This document shows positions 32,710 through 39,014 of a stretch of DNA of 39,014 nt, one piece after another. The notes below the pieces were generated by a model that saw nothing but the letters and a program-made list of their open reading frames with translations, did not search any database and had not been told where the DNA came from. Where the stretch lies: contig JACQYF010000028.1 of NCBI GenBank assembly GCA_016208315.1, positions 1 to 39,014 of the forward strand, written 5' to 3'. The position numbers and the translations under genes were made by a program. Source of the stretch: Chloroflexota bacterium (GTDB lineage Bacteria; Chloroflexota; Anaerolineae; UBA4142). The first letter of the stretch is position 1. Each line of letters opens with the position of its first letter.

Positions 32710-33816
32710 TCAAACCCCCGATTGCGCCAAGCTCTCCCAATAGCCCGCGTCGGGCGGTGGCGGCGGCGGCGGGGTATCGTAGAAAAGTTTTGCCTTGGCT
32801 TGAAACTTATAATCGCCGTGGGCCGGTATCGCCGGCCGATGCGGCCGCGTGGCGGCGCGGTCGCGCAAGCTTAGACCAATGCGCTGGCGCGGCGAATCAA
32901 TATTGATCACACGCGCGTGTACGATTTGGCCTTCGTGAACGACATCGCGCGGATGCAGGAAACTACCTTCGGCTAATTCCGAAATGTGGATTAGGCCTTC
33001 GACCCCCTCGGCCACGCGTACGAACGCGCCGAATTCGACAACGTTCGTAATCGGACCGTCTATCCAATCGCCCGGATGTAATTTTTCGGCGATCTGCGCC
33101 CAGGGATTAGGGATCAGGCGCTTGATGCTGCACGCGATCCGTTTTTGTTCGCGGTCCACGTCCATAATATAGATCTGGACTTGCTGCCCGGGCGCGAGCA
33201 CATCGCGCGGGTGGCCCACATGCTGCCACGACAACTCGGACACGTGGATCAATCCTTCGACGCCGCCCAAGTCTACGAACGCGCCAAAGTCGGTAACGTT
33301 GCGAATCACGCCCTGGCGCGTTTGCTGTGGTTCGATGGAGGCGAGGACTTGATCGGCGCGCGGGACTGCGGGGTTGGCAATTCGTTCGGACAGGATCAGG
33401 CGATTGCGCTGTCGGTCGAATTCGATCACCTTAAGGTGCAGCGTAGTATTCACGTACCGCGCTAACTCTTGCATCCGTTCGTCTTCCTGCACCTTGCGCG
33501 GGAAACTTGAGAGCTGCGACGCGGGGACAAAGCCATGGATCTCGCCGAGGTCAACTAGCACCCCGCCGCGATTGTAACCGACGACGCGAAGCTGGAGCGT
33601 ATCGCCCTGGGCATAACTTTTTTCGGCCAGCGCCCATCCGCTGCCGGTCAAAGCAGGTCGGGAAGGGGGCGTAACGGCCGCGCTCCGATTCTCATCGCCA
33701 TTCGTCGGCGCAGGGGATGCCGGGCGCGGCTCGGGCGGGGGCGCGGGTTTCTCTCCCAGCAATGCCCGCCAATACCCATCATCAGGTACTTCTTCCCACG
33801 GTTTAACTTCAGCCAT
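32710..33816 (-). CDS. rpsA: S1-domain RNA-binding protein (30S ribosomal protein S1-like, three S1 repeats)
   Basis: 368 residues from the ATG at 33816, with GGAGG eight bases upstream; the longer frame to 33987 runs through the promoter and a terminator hairpin. Three S1 OB-fold repeats occur at ~69-143, 165-233 and 249-319; the second and third carry the classic VTDFGAFVDLGGVEGLIHVSEL and VVEFGAFVRVAEGVEGLIHI patterns. Bacterial S1 commonly has four to six repeats, so this is a short form; a general S1-type RNA-binding protein is the alternative. The N-terminal 60 residues are Pro-rich. The ends both carry a D-x-GYW motif (GYW at 14-16 and 358-360), an unusual symmetry. It heads a minus-strand group with ftsK and infA. 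Confidence 0.85.
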   Translation of the reverse strand: MAEVKPWEEVPDDGYWRALLGEKPAPPPEPRPASPAPTNGDENRSAAVTPPSRPALTGSGWALAEKSYAQGDTLQLRVVGYNRGGVLVDLGEIHGFVPASQLSSFPRKVQEDERMQELARYVNTTLHLKVIEFDRQRNRLILSERIANPAVPRADQVLASIEPQQTRQGVIRNVTDFGAFVDLGGVEGLIHVSELSWQHVGHPRDVLAPGQQVQIYIMDVDREQKRIACSIKRLIPNPWAQIAEKLHPGDWIDGPITNVVEFGAFVRVAEGVEGLIHISELAEGSFLHPRDVVHEGQIVHARVINIDSPRQRIGLSLRDRAATRPHRPAIPAHGDYKFQAKAKLFYDTPPPPPPPDAGYWESLAQSGV

Positions 33817-33857
33817 CGGGCTATTCCTCCACAGCGAACCGGCGAACCATCCAGCCG

Positions 33858-33966
33858 AAATAAAAAATCGGTTCTCCCACCCCAATACCACGGCGGGGTG
33901 GCACAACCGATCTCCTGACTGCAACCGATTCCTCACGCTAAATCCGGCAAAGCTATCCCACCCCGC
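33858..33966 (-). promoter_or_regulatory. Candidate transcription attenuator in the S1-gene leader
   Basis: On the minus strand a strong hairpin (arms 33910-33895 and 33883-33868; 14 of 16 positions pair, 11-base loop) is followed by TTTTTTATTT, a good intrinsic terminator, 42 bases before the S1 start. Upstream in the same leader GCGGGGTGG (33966-33958) is an exact nine-base complement of CCACCCCGC in the terminator's first arm (33901-33893). A copy of AATCGGTT (33930-33923) can also pair with the second arm. These would form mutually exclusive structures, as in attenuators and riboswitches. The ligand or signal is unknown; no known riboswitch core is recognised. Confidence 0.6.
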
Positions 33967-33985
33967 GACAGGCGAATCCATCGTC

Positions 33986-34015
33986 ATTATAAGCGCAATG
34001 ACGCGGATTTGTCAA
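33986..34015 (-). promoter_or_regulatory. Consensus sigma-70 promoter for the S1-ftsK-infA group
   Basis: TTGACA (34015-34010) and TATAAT (33991-33986), both perfect consensus, are separated by 18 bases. Transcription would begin near 33979, leaving a leader of about 160 bases with the terminator-like hairpin inside. Confidence 0.85.
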
Positions 34016-34019
34016 GGCA

Positions 34020-34058
34020 CGGGCCGTAGGACAAGTTGCCAACTTGTCCTACGGCCCG
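34020..34058 (+). repeat. Perfect 19-bp palindrome with GTAGGACAA core
   Basis: Arms 34020-34038 and 34040-34058 are exact reverse complements around one base, with ATTTTTAT next on the plus side. The inner 13 bases of each arm correspond to the palindrome at 28375-28407 with two compensated differences. It lies between the cupredoxin fragment stop and the S1 promoter -35 box. There is no plus-strand gene before it, so it is not needed as a plus-strand terminator. Confidence 0.85.
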
Positions 34059-34062
34059 ATTT

Positions 34063-34154
34063 TTATGGCACGACGGTGACCGTCCCGGTCATCGGCGCGC
34101 TATGGATGAGGCAAACGTATGGGAACTTTCCGGGCTGGCTGAAAGTAAAGACGT
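34063..34154 (-). pseudogene. Cupredoxin (plastocyanin-like) C-terminal fragment
   Basis: About 30 codons in an open frame read NVFTFSQPGKFPYVCLIHSA, then PMTGTVTVVP and TAA. This is the end of a type 1 copper protein: the copper ligands Cys, His and Met appear as CLIHSAPM (C-x2-H-x3-M), followed by the closing beta strand GTVTVV. The rest of the domain, including the first His ligand, is absent; upstream the sequence is the end of the cyclase gene in another frame. It is therefore a remnant, too short to fold alone. Confidence 0.6.
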
Positions 34155-34787
34155 TCAGCCCTCGATCAAGATCGCCCGACAAGGACCTCCATCACCCTTT
34201 GCGATTTTGAGCGGCAAGCAAGCCAGTGTGTAAGCCCCGGGCGCGACATCTTTCAGATTCAGCCCTTCGACGATAATAACGCCGGCGCGCAGCAGAATGT
34301 GATGGGTATCGGGCTGGACGGCGCCAAATGGCTCGATGCTCAAATAGTCAATTCCAACCAAGAGAATTCCGCGGTCGATCAGCCACTTGGCCGCGTCCGC
34401 CGAGACGCCGACGTAATCTTGGTCGAACCCAGTGCGAGTCCACAAGCGTGAATTGCGAGTCTTGAGCAGCGCTCGTTCGACGCCTCGTGGCAGTTTTGCC
34501 GCTTCCAAATCCTGTGGCGTGATGACGCCGGAGACTCGGGTCAAGTCTGCTACGATCGCCGGGCCATACAGGACATCCAGGTCAAGTTGGTCCACGGTCT
34601 TGCCGCCGGGGACAAAGTGGACCGGCGGGTCGAGATGTGTGCCGGTATGATCGCCCATACAGAGTTGCGACACGTTGGCGCTATCGCCGTTGGCGATCTG
34701 GAGCACCGGCGTGATACTGACCGTGGGGTCTCCGGGATACGTGGGCATGTCGGGAGATATGGGGATCGAAATGTCGTGGATGCGCAT
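34155..34787 (-). CDS. Cyclase/kynurenine formamidase-family metal hydrolase
   Basis: 210 residues from the ATG at 34787 (six extra in-frame codons with a TTG precede it). The KynB/putative cyclase family hydrolyses amide or lactone bonds. The start MRIHDISIPISPDMPTYPGDP and the metal-binding signature HTGTHLDPPVHF are clear, followed by GVSADAAKWLIDRGI and VGIDYLSIEP. Family members include kynurenine formamidase, isatin hydrolase and polyketide-type cyclases, and the substrate cannot be fixed from the sequence. It follows the DUF255 gene after about 20 bases and is probably transcribed with it. Confidence 0.85.
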   Translation of the reverse strand: MRIHDISIPISPDMPTYPGDPTVSITPVLQIANGDSANVSQLCMGDHTGTHLDPPVHFVPGGKTVDQLDLDVLYGPAIVADLTRVSGVITPQDLEAAKLPRGVERALLKTRNSRLWTRTGFDQDYVGVSADAAKWLIDRGILLVGIDYLSIEPFGAVQPDTHHILLRAGVIIVEGLNLKDVAPGAYTLACLPLKIAKGDGGPCRAILIEG

Positions 34788-34808
34788 GGCAATTGCTTTC
34801 TGCAAACG

Positions 34809-36893
34809 TCAGCCATTCAGCTGTGCCGCAAGGGCATCCGGCTCGGTCACGGGCAGCTGGCACGTGAAATTCTGACACACGTACGCGGTCGCACGGTTTT
34901 TGAGCGACACGCGTGTGCGCAACAAAGGAATCGCCGACGCGTCGCCTTCGGTCGCGTAAGCAACCACTTGATTGGGGCGATACTCGCGATAGACCACATT
35001 CAGCAATTCGCGCGTGCCTTGCGGGTCGCCCACAATCGCGATTTCCTTCGGCTTGCCAAGCGCAAAATCGAGCGCACACAGCCACTGCGCGAATCCCAAC
35101 GGCGCAACGGCCAATGCTTTCTGAACCAATTGCAGCGCGCGTTCTGCCGCTTTAGTATAACGGCTCTCGCCCGTATACGCGCCGAGCTTGAGCAACACGG
35201 TTGCCGCCATCGCGTTGCCCGATGGAACGGCATTGTCTTGTACATCTTTGGGCCGCGTCACGAGTTGTTCTGCCTCATGGCTCGTGTCATAGAATCCGCC
35301 GCGCGGATCGGAGAAAAGTTCCAGCATCGTATCCGCCAGTTCGCGTGCGGCGATGAACCAGCGCTCGTCAAAGGTGGTTTGATACAACGCCAGCAAACCC
35401 TCGATCAAATTGGCATAGTCTTCCAAAAATCCGCCGATGCGCACCTCCCCGTCTTTCCACGAACGGTGCAGGCGACCGCGGCTATCGCGGAGTTCGGCGA
35501 GAATAAAATCGGCATTTCGTGCTGCGATCGCGCGATAATCGTCGCGACTGAGCGCCCGCGCCGCTTCGGCGAACGCGGCGAGCATCAACCCGTTCCAACT
35601 CGTCAACACTTTTTCATCCCGTGCCGGCTGGACGCGCCGTTCGCGGGCATGGAATAATTTGCGCCGCGCCGCGTTCAAGCGTCGCTCGACTTTTGACTCG
35701 TCGAGATGATACATCGCCGCGATCACATCGGGATCACGCGCGACATGCAAGATGTTTTTCCCCTCAAAGTTTCCTTGCGCGGTCACGCCGTATGCGTCCA
35801 TGAACATCTGCGCGTCGTTCACATCGGACGGCGATTGGCGCGCGACAATCACCCGTCCCGACGGCGAAGCGCCTAACGCGGCGCGGATTTCGTCCGGCGT
35901 CCAAACGAAAAATTTTCCTTCGTGCCCTTCCGAATCGGCATCGGCGCTGGAGAAGAAACCGCCGCGCGCGTGGGTCATCTCGCGAGCGACGTAATCGAGC
36001 GTCTCTGCCGCGATGCGTCGAAAGGAATCATTCCGCGTCATCTGCCAGGCATGCAGGTACGCTCGCGCGAGCTGCGCATTATCATAGGCCATCCGCTCGA
36101 AATGGGGCGTACCCCAAACCGCGTCCGTCGCATAGCGGTGAAAGCCGCCGCCGAGTTGGTCATAGATGCCGCCGCGCGCCATCTTGTCGAGCGTTTTCGT
36201 CAACATTTTCAGGATGATTTCTTCGCGCGTGCGCGCATAGACGCGCATCAGGAATTCGAGCGCCATGGGCTGTGGGAATTTCGGCGCGCCGCCCCAGCCG
36301 CCTTCGCCCCAATCGAACGCGCTTTGCATTTGCGCCACGGCTTGGTCGAGCGTGCCTGGGCCGAGCGGCGCTTCGTCGCCGCCGAGATCAATTGGCTCGA
36401 TGGCGGCGACGACGCGCGCGCTAGCGCCGATCAATTCGGCGCGCCGGCGCGGAGCGTTCCATGCCGTCGCAATCGCGTTCAGCACGTCTTTGAACGCGGG
36501 CATATTGTAGCGTCGCGTGTTCGGAAAGTACGTGCCGCCGTAAAACGGCTTGCCGTCCGGCGTGAGAAACATGCTCATCGGCCAGCCGCCTTGCCCGGTC
36601 ATCGCGACGACCGCGTTCATGTAGATCGAGTCCAGGTCCGGTCGTTCTTCGCGGTCCACTTTGATATTTACAAAATGCTCATTCATGATCTGCGCGGTCT
36701 CGGCATCCTCAAACGACTCGTGCTCCATGACGGTACACCAATGACAGGAGGCGTATCCGATGCTTAAGAAAATCGGCTTGTCTTCCGCTTTCGCTTTTTG
36801 CAACGCTTCCGCATCCCAAGGATACCAAGCGACCGGATTGTGGGCGTGCTTGAGCAAGTACGGACTGGTTTCTTGAATGAGACGATTCGGCAT
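34809..36893 (-). CDS. DUF255 thioredoxin-fold/glycoside-toroid protein (YyaL/SSP411 family)
   Basis: 694 residues from the ATG at 36893, supported by AAAGGAG about 11 bases upstream; the longer frame upstream is noncoding. It begins [20 protein letters not shown] and has a thioredoxin-like domain with C50-H-W-C53 in [18 protein letters not shown]. The rest is an (alpha/alpha) barrel-like region typical of the YyaL/spermatogenesis-associated protein 20 family ([31 protein letters not shown]). The role in bacteria is not established; a redox or sugar-related activity has been proposed for the fold. It shares its upstream region with the divergent two-component genes. Confidence 0.9.
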   Translation of the reverse strand: MPNRLIQETSPYLLKHAHNPVAWYPWDAEALQKAKAEDKPIFLSIGYASCHWCTVMEHESFEDAETAQIMNEHFVNIKVDREERPDLDSIYMNAVVAMTGQGGWPMSMFLTPDGKPFYGGTYFPNTRRYNMPAFKDVLNAIATAWNAPRRRAELIGASARVVAAIEPIDLGGDEAPLGPGTLDQAVAQMQSAFDWGEGGWGGAPKFPQPMALEFLMRVYARTREEIILKMLTKTLDKMARGGIYDQLGGGFHRYATDAVWGTPHFERMAYDNAQLARAYLHAWQMTRNDSFRRIAAETLDYVAREMTHARGGFFSSADADSEGHEGKFFVWTPDEIRAALGASPSGRVIVARQSPSDVNDAQMFMDAYGVTAQGNFEGKNILHVARDPDVIAAMYHLDESKVERRLNAARRKLFHARERRVQPARDEKVLTSWNGLMLAAFAEAARALSRDDYRAIAARNADFILAELRDSRGRLHRSWKDGEVRIGGFLEDYANLIEGLLALYQTTFDERWFIAARELADTMLELFSDPRGGFYDTSHEAEQLVTRPKDVQDNAVPSGNAMAATVLLKLGAYTGESRYTKAAERALQLVQKALAVAPLGFAQWLCALDFALGKPKEIAIVGDPQGTRELLNVVYREYRPNQVVAYATEGDASAIPLLRTRVSLKNRATAYVCQNFTCQLPVTEPDALAAQLNG

Positions 36894-37013
36894 GCGATCA
36901 ATCTCCTTTCTAATCTCACCCGTCTCCCGTACGCGTCCCACGCAGAATACGTTGATCCTTGCCACCCTGTTGGGAACGACGCGAGCATCGGCGGTGGTCG
37001 GCGTATCGGCGCC

Positions 37014-37043
37014 ATTGTAGCACAGACGCAGCGCGCGGCGCAA
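37014..37043 (-). promoter_or_regulatory. Possible promoter for the DUF255 gene
   Basis: TTGCGC (37043-37038) and TACAAT (37019-37014) with 18 bases between, about 120 bases before the start codon. The -10 element is good, the -35 weak. The 252-base divergent gap (36894-37145) shows no other gene. Confidence 0.4.
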
Positions 37044-37105
37044 GTCGTGCGTCCCCTGGACCAACCGCTTGCCAGAGAACACGAGTTTCCATTCCAACGT
37101 CCCAT

Positions 37106-37133
37106 TTGAATTTCGTCGGCCCTGTGGTATATT
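37106..37133 (+). promoter_or_regulatory. Promoter very close to the histidine kinase start
   Basis: TTGAAT (37106-37111) and TATATT (37128-37133), 16 bases apart. Transcription would start near 37140, only about six bases before the ATG at 37146, and no Shine-Dalgarno sequence precedes that ATG. The mRNA may be leaderless. Confidence 0.5.
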
Positions 37134-37145
37134 GTAGCCGGACAT

Positions 37146-38363
37146 ATGCCTACGCCTCTTTCCGTCCTCATCCTCGAAGACCGCGCATCCGACGCCGAGT
37201 TGATCGTGGCGGAGTTGCGCCACGCCGGGTTTGACCCGCAGTACGAACGCGTGTACCGGCGCGCAGACTATATCGCGCGTCTAACTCCGGCGCTCGACGT
37301 GATCCTGGCCGATTATTCCATACCCGGGTTCAATGCCAAGCGCGCCCTTCGGACGCTTCAAGAGTGCGGCTTGGATATTCCCTTCATCGTCGTCTCGGGC
37401 ACGATTGAGGAAGAGAGCGCGGTGTCCTTGATCCGGCAAGGGGCCACCGACTATTTGCTCAAAGACCGCCTGGCGCGCTTGGGTCAAGCCATTACGCGCG
37501 CTTTGGAAGAGAAAAAGTTGCGTCACGAAAGCGCCCGCGCCGAACAAGCCCTGCGCGAAAACGAACGGCACACGCATGCGGAATTGGAACAGCGCGCCGC
37601 CGAGCTGGGCGCACTCTACGACGAAAATCTCCAATTGTTCGAGCAGGTCCGCGCCAGCCGCGAGCGTCTCCAATTTCTTTCGCGTCGTCTGCTGCAAGCG
37701 CAGGAGAGCGAACGCCGGAATATCGCGCGCGAATTGCACGACGAAATCGGTCAGGCGCTCACCGGCGTGCAGCTCAATTTGCAGGCCATCGAACCGGCCC
37801 TCGCGCGCAAATCCGCGCGGGCGACCTTGCAAGACGCGATGGCGACGATCGAACGCACCTTGCAGCAGGTCCGCGATCTCTCGCTTAATCTGCGGCCCTC
37901 GATCCTGGACGATTTCGGGCTGGTCCCCGCGCTCAAATGGCTCGTCGCGCAGCAGATGCGGCGCGCCAATCTGACCATCGAGTTCACGCCCGACCCATTG
38001 GAACCGCGCGCGTCGATTGAAATCGAAACGGCGTGCTTTCGAGTCGTGCAGGAAGCATTGACCAACACGGCGCGGCACGCGCACGCCACCCATGTATCGG
38101 TGCGGCTGCAATGCGCCGGACCCGCGCTCAAGTTGGTTGTTCAAGACGACGGAACCGGCTTCGACACCGCGCTGGCCTTGCGACGCGCCTCGGGCGGCGC
38201 AAGCTTGGGGTTGCTCGGGTTGCAAGAACGCGTGAGTCTCGCGGGGGGCCAGATCGAGATCAAATCCGCTCCGGGCCAGGGGACACGCATCGAAGCCCGT
38301 TTCCCCCTGGATTCTTCGGTGGCCTTTATCGAGCGACGTATTCGCAGGAGACAGATGTCATGA
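37146..38363 (+). CDS. Hybrid receiver-histidine kinase (REC-HisKA_3-HATPase)
   Basis: 405 residues, cytoplasmic. The N-terminal receiver domain (1-~120) has the acidic pair E11/D12, phosphoacceptor D56 in ILADYSIPG and K106. A coiled coil (~125-180) leads to a HisKA_3 dimerisation domain with H198 in [17 protein letters not shown], then a HATPase domain with [11 protein letters not shown] (N box), DDGTGFD (G1) and [10 protein letters not shown] (G2). This is the NarX/DegS-type kinase class, with a receiver in place of a membrane sensor, so it probably relays a signal from another kinase. It overlaps the next gene, a NarL-type regulator, by four bases, which makes that regulator its likely target. 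Confidence 0.93.
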   Translation: MPTPLSVLILEDRASDAELIVAELRHAGFDPQYERVYRRADYIARLTPALDVILADYSIPGFNAKRALRTLQECGLDIPFIVVSGTIEEESAVSLIRQGATDYLLKDRLARLGQAITRALEEKKLRHESARAEQALRENERHTHAELEQRAAELGALYDENLQLFEQVRASRERLQFLSRRLLQAQESERRNIARELHDEIGQALTGVQLNLQAIEPALARKSARATLQDAMATIERTLQQVRDLSLNLRPSILDDFGLVPALKWLVAQQMRRANLTIEFTPDPLEPRASIEIETACFRVVQEALTNTARHAHATHVSVRLQCAGPALKLVVQDDGTGFDTALALRRASGGASLGLLGLQERVSLAGGQIEIKSAPGQGTRIEARFPLDSSVAFIERRIRRRQMS

Positions 38364-39014
38364 CTCGTATTCGCATTCTACTCGCCGACGATCACGCGCT
38401 GGTCCGCGCCGGGATTCGCGCGCTGCTCCAGCAAATTCCGGGCATCGAAGTGGTGGCCGAGGCGGACGATGGCAACGCGGCGGTCGAATGGGTTGAAAAG
38501 CTACAGCCCGATATCGCGTTCATGGACATTGCGATGCCGGGGCTGACCGGACTGCAAGCCACCGCGCGGATCACAAAATCTTTTCCGAACGTCCGGGTGA
38601 TTATGCTTTCTATGCACGCGGAGCAGGAATACGTGCTCCAAGCCCTGCGCGCGGGCGCGGTCGGGTATTTGCTCAAAGGCGCGCGCACGTCCGAATTGGA
38701 GCTAGCCATCACCGCGGCGATGCGCGGCGAGGCGTACCTCAGCCCCGCCGCGTCGAAACAAGTCGTCGGGGACATGCTCGCGCGCCGGTCCGACGAGCCG
38801 AGTTCGGGCGCGCATCTGACCCCGCGCCAGCGCCAAGTGCTTCAGTTGATCGCCGAGGGCTGCTCGCGCAAACAGATCGCCCAAAAGATCGGCGTGAGCG
38901 CCAAGACCGTGGACACGTATCGCGCGCAGATCATGGAGCAGTTGAACATCCACGATACCGCCGGTCTCGTGCGCTATGCGATGAAAGTAGGTTTGGTTGA
39001 GACGGAAGAACGCG
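38360..39014 (+). CDS. NarL/FixJ-family response regulator (cut by window end)
   Basis: 218 codons are visible and the frame is still open at the window edge, so only the last few residues are missing. The receiver domain has D10/D11, phosphoacceptor D56 in AFMDIAMPGLTG and K106 in YLLKG. After a linker, a LuxR-type helix-turn-helix reads LTPRQRQVLQLIAEGCSRKQ followed by IAQKIGVSAKTVDTYRAQIM. It is a DNA-binding regulator phosphorylated by the kinase encoded by the overlapping gene upstream. Target genes cannot be read here. Confidence 0.93.
   Translation, partial: MTRIRILLADDHALVRAGIRALLQQIPGIEVVAEADDGNAAVEWVEKLQPDIAFMDIAMPGLTGLQATARITKSFPNVRVIMLSMHAEQEYVLQALRAGAVGYLLKGARTSELELAITAAMRGEAYLSPAASKQVVGDMLARRSDEPSSGAHLTPRQRQVLQLIAEGCSRKQIAQKIGVSAKTVDTYRAQIMEQLNIHDTAGLVRYAMKVGLVETEER

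Noticed and set aside
33965..33990. GATGG...TTCGCC near the S1 promoter, reminiscent of a fluoride riboswitch start
   Set aside because: It overlaps the predicted transcription start, so part of it would not be transcribed, the stem has a mismatch, and the rest of the fluoride-riboswitch core is absent.
34020..34066. Palindrome plus ATTTTTAT considered as an intrinsic terminator
   Set aside because: The T-run is on the plus side, where no gene precedes it; in the minus direction no T-run follows. It is better treated as a palindromic repeat.

Overview
The window looks like a chromosomal segment of a GC-rich (roughly 60%) bacterium. The most likely source is a Chloroflexota member of the Anaerolineae type. 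This is an inference from the gene repertoire (tungsten aldehyde oxidoreductase, RecQ with a C-terminal phosphoribosyltransferase domain, Memo-family protein, DUF2142 membrane protein, S1 protein with few repeats) and from many tandem-word palindromic repeats; there is no rRNA or tRNA to confirm it. I see no CRISPR array, tRNA, rRNA or replication origin.

Region 1 (2-3129, + strand): the end of a deoxysugar catabolic operon: rhamnulokinase (partial), a MoaD/ThiS-like protein, a tungsten aldehyde:ferredoxin oxidoreductase (AOR) and a class II aldolase. The first three overlap. Kinase and aldolase would yield dihydroxyacetone phosphate plus lactaldehyde, and the AOR is well placed to oxidise the aldehyde.

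Region 2 (3203-11360, - strand): a cyclic-di-GMP module. In transcription order it holds a decapitated HD-GYP gene, a dCache-HAMP-PAS-GGDEF cyclase, an orphan solute-binding lipoprotein and a very large dCache-HAMP-PAS3-GAF2-HD-GYP sensor phosphodiesterase. The decapitated gene ends at an IS110-type remnant (about 11359-12003) whose leader could encode a bridge-RNA-like structure.

Region 3 (12000-17200): a patchwork with many broken genes. It holds an intact beta-hydroxyacid dehydrogenase, a second NAD-binding dehydrogenase whose frame runs into a flippase pseudogene with an in-frame TAG, an N-truncated YdeI/OmdA-like gene, three or four hypothetical genes, a serine-recombinase-like tail and a truncated DUF2089 gene that keeps an excellent promoter.

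Region 4 (17242-36893, - strand): mostly housekeeping and genome maintenance: mannose-6-phosphate isomerase, a DUF2142 membrane protein, dprA, recQ fused to a ComF-like phosphoribosyltransferase, two MNT-HEPN nucleotidyltransferases and an AbiEii-like nucleotidyltransferase with a small partner, priA, a Memo/AmmB protein, infA, ftsK, an S1-domain protein with a promoter and terminator/antiterminator-like leader, a cyclase-family hydrolase and a DUF255 thioredoxin-fold protein. A cupredoxin fragment lies between the S1 promoter and the cyclase.

Region 5 (37146-39014, + strand): a REC-HisKA_3 histidine kinase overlapping a NarL-type response regulator that runs off the window.

The main unexplained pattern is about eleven tracts of locus-specific, degenerate tandem words with reverse-complement partners. 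They lie between genes, across stop codons and inside reading frames (twice in priA, once in the DUF2142 gene). Two separate perfect palindromes share a core and differ by compensatory changes. The best regulatory find is the S1 leader.
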